Assembly (NCBI GenBank): GCA_900769555.1
Contig: CAAGHA010000178.1
Coordinates: 1-28,024, forward strand
DNA: 28,024 nucleotides
Reading direction: 5' to 3'
Source: Bacteroidales bacterium
Lineage (GTDB): Bacteria > Bacteroidota > Bacteroidia > Bacteroidales > Paludibacteraceae
Position numbers and translations under genes: made by a program. The notes under the pieces were generated by a model. That model saw nothing but the letters and a program-made list of their open reading frames with translations. It made no database searches and was not told the origin of the DNA. This document shows, piece by piece, positions 15,138 to 23,300 of this stretch (position 1 is the stretch's first letter; each line of letters starts with the position of its first letter).

Positions 15138-15479
15138 TTATAAATAATAAGCTTCTCCAACCCTTACGTTTCTATCAATCCCTTCGGTCGTTTTAAACTC
15201 AATTGAACCATAATTCTCGTATTGATTGTCTCCAACATCCTCAAAAATACCAACTTTTACACTATCTTTCTTTCTCTCTTGAATCAAGGCAATTAAACCA
15301 TCTGTGTTCCCCAAAGCTTCCTCAACAACCTCGCACGTTTCTTCGTACAAAACATCTTCTGTAATTCTTCGATAAATCTCTATTACTTTATCTACTAATT
15401 CACCCACTGCGGTTCCTATTAAAATGCCTGCCGCAGCATAACCTAACAAAGGCAATAAAGGTAAAAATAATAGTGTCAT
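15138..15479 (-). CDS. Small membrane-anchored protein D with shared C-terminal module
   Basis: A 113-residue protein of unknown family. Residues 1-27 form a hydrophobic, Gly/Ala-rich segment (LPLLGYAAAGILIGTAVGEL), likely a membrane helix or amphiphilic insert. A helical, acidic middle follows, then a C-terminal stretch beginning VKVGIFEDVGDNQYE and ending RNVRVGEAYYL. That stretch aligns with the ends of the neighbours at 16122 and 15504 (VGIFKGVYNEET... and DSQTKNVL...VVLS). It starts 24 bases after the stop of the 129-residue gene, so the two are probably co-transcribed. It may be a small effector, adaptor or structural protein serving the AAA+ ATPase; nothing in it decides this. Confidence 0.6.
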   Translation of the reverse strand: MTLLFLPLLPLLGYAAAGILIGTAVGELVDKVIEIYRRITEDVLYEETCEVVEEALGNTDGLIALIQERKKDSVKVGIFEDVGDNQYENYGSIEFKTTEGIDRNVRVGEAYYL

Positions 15480-15503
15480 ATTAAACTAAATTTAAAACAG
15501 TTT

Positions 15504-15893
15504 CTAAGATAATACAACAAAAGATTCGTTACCTAATACATCTTTTAATTGAGAATCAATATCCTTACAAAAAAGAATTTTCACATGCTGTAATTCCTCT
15601 ATTTTTTCTTCGTAAGTACCCAATACAAAAGTTAAATATCCCTCTTTTTCTATTTCTATATTAAAATAATGCTTAAACATTTCATGACTCCCTTTGGCTA
15701 TAAACGGAGTGTCTTTATCCTGGGATAAATCCAAACTCTTAAAATAACTTACAACATCCATCATCTTCAGTTCCCCCTCTATAGTAGATGTTGTATATTT
15801 CACCTCCTTGGGCTTATTAGGGGAAGATTTCTTTTTTGACATATATATTGCTATAACAATAGCAAGACCAATTATAAACAAAGTTTTAAACAT
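15504..15893 (-). CDS. Small single-pass membrane protein B with TPFIA motif and shared C-terminal module
   Basis: A 129-residue protein. Residues 3-18 are one membrane helix (TLFIIGLAIVIAIYM) followed by a Lys-rich stop-transfer segment, so the rest is probably cytoplasmic. Residues about 48-70 (VVSYFKSLDLSQDKDTPFIA) and the end (DSQLKDVLGNESFVVLS) match the protein at 16122-16472 (VVSYFRNLNLNPNKHTPFIA and DSQTKNVLQNEPLVVLS). The two are clear paralogs in their last 80 residues but differ at the N-terminus. No known domain is recognised. It follows an R2/R1 composite repeat on its upstream side and leads into the 113-residue gene. Confidence 0.65.
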   Translation of the reverse strand: MFKTLFIIGLAIVIAIYMSKKKSSPNKPKEVKYTTSTIEGELKMMDVVSYFKSLDLSQDKDTPFIAKGSHEMFKHYFNIEIEKEGYLTFVLGTYEEKIEELQHVKILFCKDIDSQLKDVLGNESFVVLS

Positions 15894-15936
15894 AATTTCT
15901 ATACTATTAGAGTTATAAATAATAATTACATATTAA

Positions 15937-16049
15937 GAAGTCGTTTAAATTTTATTTCGAGCCTATTTGAGAGAGATTTTTAAATCTATTTTTAGTCTTC
16001 TTTTGCAGGAAATAGTGGACTATTATCAAAAAAGGAGAATAAAAATAGG
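15937..16049 (+). repeat. R1 repeat, truncated form adjoining R2
   Basis: A 113-base copy nearly identical to 14991-15103 and broken at the same place, with left flank TTAA. Six bases after it the R2 element at 16055 begins. Confidence 0.75.
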
Positions 16050-16054
16050 TTTAA

Positions 16055-16107
16055 GGTGAGTTCTATAAATTCAAAGATTCCACAAAACGAATTTATAGAA
16101 CCCTACC
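16055..16107. repeat. R2 repeat, short 53-base form
   Basis: Inverted ends GGTGAGTTCTATAAATTC (16055-16072) and the complementary GAATTTATAGAACCCTACC (16089-16107) enclose 16 bases, giving a strong hairpin. It sits 15 bases past the stop codon of the 116-residue gene and may act as its transcript end. Confidence 0.75.
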
Positions 16108-16121
16108 AATTAATTTTTGAT

Positions 16122-16472
16122 TTAACTAAGAACAACAAGCGGTTCATTTTGCAAAACGTTCTTTGTTTGTGAATCTACTTCATCTGCTTCCACAAATTCA
16201 GAATGCTCAATCTCATCTGTTTCTTCATTGTAAACACCCTTAAAAATACCAACATTCTTATTAGGCGCTCGTCTTAACATTTGCTTAAATTCCGGAGAAT
16301 TTGCATTTGCAATAAACGGAGTGTGCTTATTGGGATTCAAGTTTAGGTTTCTAAAATAAGAAACCACGTGAACTACAAAATTCAATACTCCATCAATGAC
16401 GCGAATTACGAAATCAACAACCTTAGAAATCGCATTTTTAATCCAATCGATAATATCTCCTACCATTCCCAT
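16122..16472 (-). CDS. Small amphipathic protein A with TPFIA motif and shared C-terminal module
   Basis: A 116-residue protein. The first 40 residues are a long amphipathic or hydrophobic helix (IIDWIKNAISKVVDFVIRVI) of the kind that lies on or inserts into membranes. Then come VVSYFRNLNLNPNKHTPFIA, an FKQML helix and the C-terminal module NVGIFKGVYNEETDEIEHSEF ... DSQTKNVLQNEPLVVLS (given in parts). It is a paralog of the protein at 15504-15893. It starts seven bases after the upstream 156-residue gene, so the two are translationally linked. A second ATG at 16466 is possible. The function is unknown. Confidence 0.65.
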   Translation of the reverse strand: MGMVGDIIDWIKNAISKVVDFVIRVIDGVLNFVVHVVSYFRNLNLNPNKHTPFIANANSPEFKQMLRRAPNKNVGIFKGVYNEETDEIEHSEFVEADEVDSQTKNVLQNEPLVVLS

Positions 16473-16479
16473 AATAGTT

Positions 16480-16950
16480 TTATTTTAAAATGATTAAATT
16501 TTCTTCTCCAAATAACTCTAAAACATCTCTAGTAAGTGCTTCGCTCTGAATATTGACATAGCAATTTTTCTCTATTTCAATAATTTCGCCATCTTTCATA
16601 TAGGTAAAATAGATAATATCTTTTTTATCTACTACAGACTTCATAACGGCAACTGCATTAGCTGTTTGTACCATATACTTTTGAGCAAATTCCACTAATT
16701 TTTCTTGATTTAGCACCGGAACTTTCTCTACATGTATAGTTGGACTTTTCATATTTGCTAGTTGTGAAAGAAAATCTGCCATTGCTTTTTTGGATTCTCT
16801 CTTCAACCTATCAAATTCATTGTCGGCATGACGTTTAACATCATCCAAACCATTTGCAACCTCAATAGTCATATCAGAGAAATTGTTTATAAATTTCTTT
16901 AAATCGTCTAATGAAAATTGCTCGCAAATAAATTTTTCTTTATTTTCCAT
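16480..16950 (-). CDS. Coiled-coil protein C with shared C-terminal module
   Basis: A 156-residue soluble protein of unknown family. The N-terminal 95 residues are predicted helical and acidic/basic (LDDLKKFINNFSDMTIEVAN, then VKRHADNEFDRLKRESKKAM), consistent with a coiled coil. The last 45 residues (IIYFTYMKDGEIIEIEKNCY ... TRDVLELFGEENLIILK) resemble the C-terminal module of the proteins encoded just downstream. It is the first gene of a four-gene small-protein run, preceded by about 200 bases with a candidate -7 site and a full R1 element. It could bridge the membrane-bound siblings and the AAA+ ATPase, but this is only inference. Confidence 0.6.
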   Translation of the reverse strand: MENKEKFICEQFSLDDLKKFINNFSDMTIEVANGLDDVKRHADNEFDRLKRESKKAMADFLSQLANMKSPTIHVEKVPVLNQEKLVEFAQKYMVQTANAVAVMKSVVDKKDIIYFTYMKDGEIIEIEKNCYVNIQSEALTRDVLELFGEENLIILK

Positions 16951-17053
16951 TATTGTTTTATTTTAATATTTTACATATAATTTTATACTTATAAATATTT
17001 TATTCACAGATATTTAGAATAAAAATACAGAAGTACAAAACGATTGTTTTCTA

Positions 17054-17061
17054 CAAAAATA
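17054..17061 (-). promoter_or_regulatory. Candidate -7 element upstream of the small-protein run
   Basis: The minus strand reads TATTTTTG, a match to TAnnTTTG, 104 bases before the ATG of the 156-residue gene. No -33 element is evident. Confidence 0.3.
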
Positions 17062-17146
17062 AGTAACTATTCCCGTCCTTGAATGCATTTTTTGACAATG
17101 TCGAAATCTTGTCGGATTTTCAAAATTCAGAGTTACTATCATCTTA

Positions 17147-17340
17147 GAAGCTGTTTAAATTTAATTTTAAAAAAATACTTTAGAGTTTCACTCTCTTATT
17201 TTCGGCATCTTTGAGATTCTTTTTAATCTATTTTTATTATTCTTTTTTTGATAATAGTCCACTATTAACGGCAAAGAAATAATAAAAATAACCTTAAAAA
17301 TCTCTCTCAAATATGCTCGAAATAAAATTTAAACAACTTC
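17147..17340. repeat. R1 repeat, full-length 194-base form with TTA target duplication
   Basis: The best copy of the family. The left end GAAGCTGTTTAAATTTAATT and right end ATTTAAACAACTTC are inverted, the two halves are partly palindromic, and both sides carry TTA (17144-17146 and 17341-17343). The right half is the complement of the truncated copies at 14991 and 15937, including the ATAATAGTCCACTATT core. There is no reading frame inside. Three-base TNA duplications are known for IS5/IS1031-group elements, so a MITE mobilised by such a transposase is a reasonable guess. The right-hand TTA is the stop codon of the 361-residue gene. Confidence 0.8.
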
Positions 17341-18426
17341 TTATATCTTTGCAGAGGGAGCACTACTATTAATTTCCTTATCATATCTCTCATCGGCATC
17401 TTGAAAAATACCAATTTCCACCGCCTTCAACTCTTCCACAAATAGTTCTTGCGCCTCCCAATAGCCTATTTCGTTTGTGGTTACTGTGGATATCTGGCGT
17501 AAACTCTGTTTTTGCGGATGCCCGTTTTTGTCTAAACTTACAAAGAATTGTGCCACCAAACTCCACCGATTAAAATACTTCTTGTATAACTCATTTAGAA
17601 ATACTCCATACGCAAAATATTTTTCTCTTCGCCTATAGGGTATCGTAAATATGCCCTCATTAAATCCTATATACCCTTTTTTCAATGCTCTATAAATCAC
17701 CAAATCTAACGGAGGATATCCCTCCGGATGTGGTATCACTTTCATCTGCTTACGTATGTGTGCACTCACCCACTCCCTCGAAAATTGAACTTCGGTCTGG
17801 TAGGCAAATAATGCTACCTCCATAACTTGAACTTCCGTCTCCATCAATATCTCTCTTAATCCTTCTATCTTCGATATGTTGGCTCTCAATGCATCGGCTA
17901 CCGACTTGCTCCATACATAAATCAACTGGGGTTGTGGCTCAACTGCTTTAAGCACCTGCTTGAATGCTTCTATATTTTCATTAAAAAATGACTTGTTATC
18001 ACTGTAATTCGGAATCTCTCCATTGGATAAATAGTGTTGCAAAAAATTATAAAATACTACTCGCTCCCAAAATTCTTCGCGCTTCTCAGACGATACATAC
18101 CCCCTCTCCTCCAACATATACTTGGTAAATGTAGTATGGTCCGAATAATTGGCTCTATCTGCGATATAGGTATCTATCTGAACTCTACTCGAATTACTTA
18201 AAGTATAATAGGTTTCTGACTGTCGATTCTTATTGCGAGGACAGCAATCTTCCATTTCCCAAATTTGGTTGTTCGTCGTGCATAGCGATTTAAATTCACA
18301 ACTATCCTTGCAAATTAGATGCGAACCTACAACCATGGTATAATATCCATTCCACTTTTCTGAATATCGACAACCTATTCTCGGTGTAAAAAAATATTTT
18401 CGTTTTCTCTCTTCCTTTTGTCTCAT
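17341..18426 (-). CDS. Cys4 protein, UDG-like paralog 1, with extra C-terminal tail
   Basis: A 361-residue protein, paralog of the one at 19221-20219. It opens with KYFFTPRIGCRYSEKWNGYY, then YTMVVGSHLICKDSCEFKSL with a C-x3-C-x5-C-x12-C pattern that could bind zinc or Fe-S. Next come FTKYMLEERG, FWERVVFYNFLQHYL and LIYVWSKSVADAL. From memory of similar Bacteroidetes proteins, the order (an early VVG loop, a late IYVW-S segment) resembles the uracil-DNA-glycosylase fold, but catalytic residues cannot be assigned, so I hold this loosely. The last 29 residues (from LKAVEIGIFQDADERY) are absent from the paralog and resemble the tail of the LRAT-like protein upstream and of the protein at 15138. 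It lies 47 bases after the LRAT-like gene. Its stop codon is formed at the border of an R1 element. Confidence 0.6.
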   Translation of the reverse strand: MRQKEERKRKYFFTPRIGCRYSEKWNGYYTMVVGSHLICKDSCEFKSLCTTNNQIWEMEDCCPRNKNRQSETYYTLSNSSRVQIDTYIADRANYSDHTTFTKYMLEERGYVSSEKREEFWERVVFYNFLQHYLSNGEIPNYSDNKSFFNENIEAFKQVLKAVEPQPQLIYVWSKSVADALRANISKIEGLREILMETEVQVMEVALFAYQTEVQFSREWVSAHIRKQMKVIPHPEGYPPLDLVIYRALKKGYIGFNEGIFTIPYRRREKYFAYGVFLNELYKKYFNRWSLVAQFFVSLDKNGHPQKQSLRQISTVTTNEIGYWEAQELFVEELKAVEIGIFQDADERYDKEINSSAPSAKI

Positions 18427-18473
18427 TTCCTCTTTCTCACTGTTTAACTTACTGCTCTCTCATCCTCCTTTAT

Positions 18474-18959
18474 TCATGATATTCTTTTGGTATAAAGTGA
18501 GGATACTGCATTTTCATCTTCTTGAAAAACTGCCGTTACAACCTCTTTTAATGCTCCTAAGAATGGTGCTGTACTTGCAACTGTGTCCACCAAAGACTCT
18601 ACCAATATCTTTTGATGCGAGACCAATTTCCCACATCTGCACCAATTGGCAAAATGCTCGCAATTGTTACTTAAAAGGTTATATGTTCCAAGTTTTGTCC
18701 CTATTTCGGAACGTGCTCGTCGTACAATCTCTCCCCTGCCATATAATGGCTCTTCCGACTTATCTACACACACCCAATCGCCCTTGGAAAAACGAGAAAA
18801 AGAAGTCTCCACAATATCTGCAGAAAATGAATCCAATTCATTTCCTCCGGTGGAGCAAAAGTGGACTACTCTACCATTTCCTACATAAACGCCAAAGTGG
18901 AAATAAATACCTCTAAAAGCTTTTATTATGTCGCCCGGCAAAAATATTAAATCACTCAT
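18474..18959 (-). CDS. LRAT-like (NlpC/P60 superfamily) domain protein
   Basis: A 161-residue protein with the permuted papain-like LRAT fold. FLPGDIIKAF opens the domain, followed by HFGVYVGNGRVVHF with the catalytic His (H21; second His H33), and SNNCEHFANWCRCGK with the nucleophile Cys (C100) in the NCEHF box. Proteins of this type act as acyltransferases, phospholipases or thiol hydrolases, and bacterial members occur both as enzymes and as toxins. There is no signal peptide. A C-terminal stretch of about 50 residues (SLVDTVASTAPFLGALKEVV, then TAVFQEDENAV) follows the domain and resembles the C-terminal extension of the next gene. It lies between two paralogous Cys4 genes, suggesting it was inserted into or recruited by that pair. 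Confidence 0.75.
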   Translation of the reverse strand: MSDLIFLPGDIIKAFRGIYFHFGVYVGNGRVVHFCSTGGNELDSFSADIVETSFSRFSKGDWVCVDKSEEPLYGRGEIVRRARSEIGTKLGTYNLLSNNCEHFANWCRCGKLVSHQKILVESLVDTVASTAPFLGALKEVVTAVFQEDENAVSSLYTKRIS

Positions 18960-19132
18960 AACCGACTATTTTAAAGATTAATAAATAGCACTACATCAGA
19001 TATTTCTCTCTTCTCCTCTAACTCAAGGCAAGTTCAAAAAAAAGAGTATTCTCTAATGTTGTTATCACAAAAATATTAGATACACCTAACTTTTTAACTG
19101 ATTTTATCATCTTGTCGTAAAAAAGTCGGAAA

Positions 19133-19161
19133 ACAAAAAAAGTCGCTCTATTGGCGACTTT
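19133..19161 (-). terminator. Rho-independent terminator after the 332-residue gene
   Basis: On the minus strand an 8-bp perfect stem (AAAGTCGC, positions 19139-19146 with 19154-19161) is followed by a run of U. It lies 60 bases past the stop codon of the gene at 19221, so the LRAT-like gene downstream probably has its own promoter in 18960-19130, where I see no clear site. Confidence 0.8.
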
Positions 19162-19220
19162 ATTTCCTTTAATGAAGGTCCTCAGGAGTACCATAAAAAA
19201 CTCCTCTAATTACAAAATAA

Positions 19221-20219
19221 TCATATATCTTCTATCTCACTATCACTCAACTGCTTGTCAAAAATACGTTTCACTTCTGGTTGCCCATAATATTTTACCG
19301 AATCTGACGAAATTTGCCGTAACTTCTGTCGCTGCTTTTGGCCATTTTTATCCAATAGTACAAAAAAGGATTCTACAACGTTCCAATTTCCCATATAGTT
19401 TTCATACAGAGTCTCTAAAAAAAGTCCGTAATCAAAATGCTTTTCTTTTCTCTTGTAAGGTATTGTAAACATTCCGTTTTTATAGCCTAAATATCCTTGT
19501 TTTATGGCTCTGTAAATTACTAAATCCAATGGAGGGTCCACCTCCGGAATAATTATCGTGTTACGCTTTAATAATGAACGGACCCACTCCCTTGAATATT
19601 GAATCTCCGTCTGATAAGAAAACAGTGCAACTTCCATCACTTGCGACTCTCTTTCCATCGGAACCTCTTTAAGTCCTTCTATTTTCGATAAGTTATTCCT
19701 TAATGTCGAGGCTACGGATTCGCTCCAGACATAAATGAGTTGCGGTGCAGGCTCTATAACGTGCAACATCTGTTTAAAAGCCTCAACATCTGCATCAAAA
19801 AGCAACTTATTTTCTCCATACGTTGGAGTATCACTATCCGGAAGATAGTGTTGCAAATAGTTGCAAAACACAACTCTTTCCCAAAATTCAGCTCTTCTCT
19901 CTACAGAGACGAATCCTCTCTCCCCCAACATATACTTAGTAAAGGAGGAGTAGGCAGGGTAGTTGGCTGCATTTTCGATATACGCATCCATCTCAATCCG
20001 ATTTCCATTGCTTAATCGCAAATAGGGATCTTCTCTGCCCTCTTCATAAACCGGGCAGGCATTATCCATTTCCCGCACTCCGGCATTGGTAGTACAAAGC
20101 GACTTAAATTCACAATTTGCAGTACACACTTGATGTGCTCCCAATATCATCGTATAATATCCGTCCCACTTTTCGGCATAACGACTGCCCACTCTGGGTT
20201 CAAAAAAATATTTTTTCAT
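19221..20219 (-). CDS. Cys4 protein, UDG-like paralog 2
   Basis: A 332-residue protein, full-length paralog of 17341-18426 and probably the ancestral form because it lacks the extra tail. Shared blocks are KYFFEPRVGSRYAEKWDGYY, QVCTANCEFKSLCTTN (C-x3-C-x5-C, then Cys 12 residues on), FTKYMLGERGFVSVERRAEF, FCNYLQHYLPD and LIYVWSESVASTL, then YKRKEKHFDYGLFLETLYE. The fold may be uracil-DNA-glycosylase-like with a metal or Fe-S site, but no catalytic motif is certain. It follows the alpha-2-macroglobulin gene by 94 bases on the same strand without an obvious terminator between them, and ends at a terminator of its own. Confidence 0.6.
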   Translation of the reverse strand: MKKYFFEPRVGSRYAEKWDGYYTMILGAHQVCTANCEFKSLCTTNAGVREMDNACPVYEEGREDPYLRLSNGNRIEMDAYIENAANYPAYSSFTKYMLGERGFVSVERRAEFWERVVFCNYLQHYLPDSDTPTYGENKLLFDADVEAFKQMLHVIEPAPQLIYVWSESVASTLRNNLSKIEGLKEVPMERESQVMEVALFSYQTEIQYSREWVRSLLKRNTIIIPEVDPPLDLVIYRAIKQGYLGYKNGMFTIPYKRKEKHFDYGLFLETLYENYMGNWNVVESFFVLLDKNGQKQRQKLRQISSDSVKYYGQPEVKRIFDKQLSDSEIEDI

Positions 20220-20313
20220 ATCATCTCTTCTTGTTTTTTGATTGCATGATTCCTAAATCTGAAATCCTGCCTTCTGATTCCCCAAACACTCTCCTACGTT
20301 TGTATCCTTACAT

Positions 20314-23300
20314 CTACTCCTCAACTACTATCAAACCTCCACTTGAATTGGCAGAATAGTCTGGTGCATACAGACTTTGCAAAGTGGCAATCCCTGCAAA
20401 AAATTGACCTTCATGACTAACATCAAATGGTAATTCAAATATATAGGTTCCTTTAGGCAAATGTTCAAAGAAATATTGTACAGATGCGTCGTTTATAGAG
20501 CGATAATACCCTACTCCTTGCTCAAAACGATAACCGGAAAGTTGATTTCCAACCTCCATGCAACTTGCCAATTGATCTTTTAAGAGGACGTAATCCAAAT
20601 CCTCTTTTGTCCGAACAACCAAACGGGAAACTAATTTATCCCCCACCTTCAGCATCTGCTTTTTAAGTGGTTCCAATGTTTTACCCTGTGCAGTAAGTTT
20701 CTCCACCCAAATCTGCTTCTCTATTTGAAGATCGGTCTTATGATTTTTTACCTCTGTAACAAGGTCTGAATAGCGCCAATACAACGAAGCCCAAACCATG
20801 GTTTTCCCACTGTTTTGGATGGTTACTTCTCCCAAATTCGGTGTTATATCTGCCGACTCATATCTTTTTGAATTATAACCGATTAAGTTTCTGTCCGACC
20901 AATTTTTACCTCCAATTGTCACCTTAACCGGATTATCTTCGGAAAACCAATCAGAACCGGTCAGCATAATTGCATAGGCTGCATCCATCGACGAGACTTC
21001 ATCATCCCATGATTGAAGGCGTTTTTGCCCTAACAACCACGTCTTCATCCCATCCATCTGCTCTGTTGTGCAACCTATCTCATGCAAAGCTTCCATCATC
21101 GCTACTTGCATCGAAATTGGGGAATATCCTCGCATTGCACTGCCCTGCCAATAAATCCCCTTCTCCTCAGATTGGGTTGAATATTCTAACAAGGAGGTGA
21201 CAATTGTCTGTGCCAGTTTTTCATCTTTCTCCCTATGGGCTACAAGGGCAGCCAACGCTCTGTCTCGCAACGAAAGTTGTTTCCAATCTGACAAATGAGA
21301 CAAGTAAAATTTATACGCTCCACTATTCTTGACTGTTATCGCTATCTCCGGAAATTGGGAACGAAGATAGAGATAATGTAGGTCCGATGTTACGAGCTCA
21401 TAATTCTTTTTGTCATCCTGTGTCATCTTCTCAAAACATTTATCTTCTTCAGAGTCGATATACCTCAATGCTTTCTTCACCAACGATTGGAATTTGGATG
21501 TCATCTCCACAGCTCCCAACTGCTTTAAATGACCTAACTGCGAAACTACCATCGAGGTCATATACAAACTTCCCGGCATTCCTTCGAACCATGAGAAACT
21601 TCCATCCTCATTTTGGAATGCGATTATCTTATCCCAATAGGTAGCTTCCGCTTGACGAACATAATTGGCATCCAAAAGATTCGTTAATCCCAAAATGCGC
21701 TCATTATCTGATTGGGCATCCACCACCCATGGAGTCTCATTCAACAAGATGTTCTTCACATCCTCATTGCGCTCCAAATTGGAGGTTAAAACGGATTTTT
21801 CTTTTCTCTGCTTTTGACTCACCCTTACTACATCTGCAATTCGGGGCTGAGAATCCACAATCTTTTTAGACATCATAAGCGTAGAATAGCCATACAGCAT
21901 CGATAATAATCCTCTCGACTGCGACTGTGCGCCTCCGTCAGAAAGCAACTGCAACACACTCCATTGTGGATTCTCTAACAACTCTACCTTGTACAATCTG
22001 TGACGGAGTGAATTTTGATTGTTATTCAATAACTCCTCGAATCTAACCGCTTTACTACCCCCTCCCTTAACGGATATCGGAAGCGAAACCAAGACCTCTG
22101 TTCGGTTAGGTAAAACAGCTAACAGCGATTGCTCTCCGTCTGAATAACTCTCGGTCTCTGCTTTCCACTCTATTTGCAACAACTCTATCGACTCGGGTAC
22201 TTGGAAACGGAATGCAACAAGATCTGTCGATTGAGAATTGACCTTAAACGAAACCGACTCTTCCTTCAAGAGTTCCCCTGTCAAAGGATTCTTAATTCTC
22301 AATCGTGCATTTCCGGATTGCAATTTTTCTGACAAATTTAATACTTGTGCAGTCAACTCTATTTGATCGCCCTCCCGCAAAAATCGAGGTAAATTAGGCT
22401 TTATCATCAATGTTTTTTCGGTGACAACCTCTCTTGTCAACTCACCTACCCTCCAATCTTTTGAGTGAGCAAGCACCTTGAATTTCCAACGGGTCAAAGT
22501 CTCCGGCGACTTAAATTTGATTGTTACAACTCCATCGTCATTGGGCTTTAAATTCGGATAGAAAAAGGCTGTTGGAGAAAAATCTTTCCTATATTCAAAT
22601 TCTTTATCCGTCGAATTGCTTGCTCCGGATTCCAGACTAACAGACTCTTCCTCTGCAGACTCTTCTGTAACCACAGCATCAGCTGTCATTTTACGACTCA
22701 TTGCATTCAATTGCGGTGCACTTTTCATCGTAGCTCCCCGAACAGATGTAAAAGTAATCATTCCGTAATCCATCATTCGACGGAGACCATTAAAATTCGT
22801 TACATCGTTCAACCTATCCATCTTAAAATCAAGAGAATATCCGCTTGTTTGAGAGTTCCAATACATCGATGATGGCGCAGAAAAATAATCACCATTCCAA
22901 TGGTTATATGAAACTCGCCATGGATAATGCGTGGTAACATTCCAAGAATGCTTGCTTAGCATATCCAACGAGGCATCATACATGGCTACCAACACTTCGG
23001 CAGAATCTCCTCCAATAGACAACTGCAATTCCCATTCCTCCTCCATATTAGGCGATAATCGGTCTCTAAATGTCTTGACCTGAATAGGAATATCATACGC
23101 AGGCACTCTTTTTGAAATCATAAATGTCTCATGATGACAGACACCATCGCGTATTAAATATAAATCAATCTTAAGTCCCTTCCCATTCTCTTTTTCAAAG
23201 TTAATCGGAATAGATTTTATCTCGTTGGAGAGTGAATACCATCGTTTTTCAACAATTTTATGTTCGTCTTCAATAATACATAATAGATGTGCCTCCGAAT

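Noticed and set aside
14991..17340. Regularly recurring R1 copies considered as a CRISPR array
   Set aside because: Copies are over 100 bases, kilobases apart, with no spacers and no cas genes.
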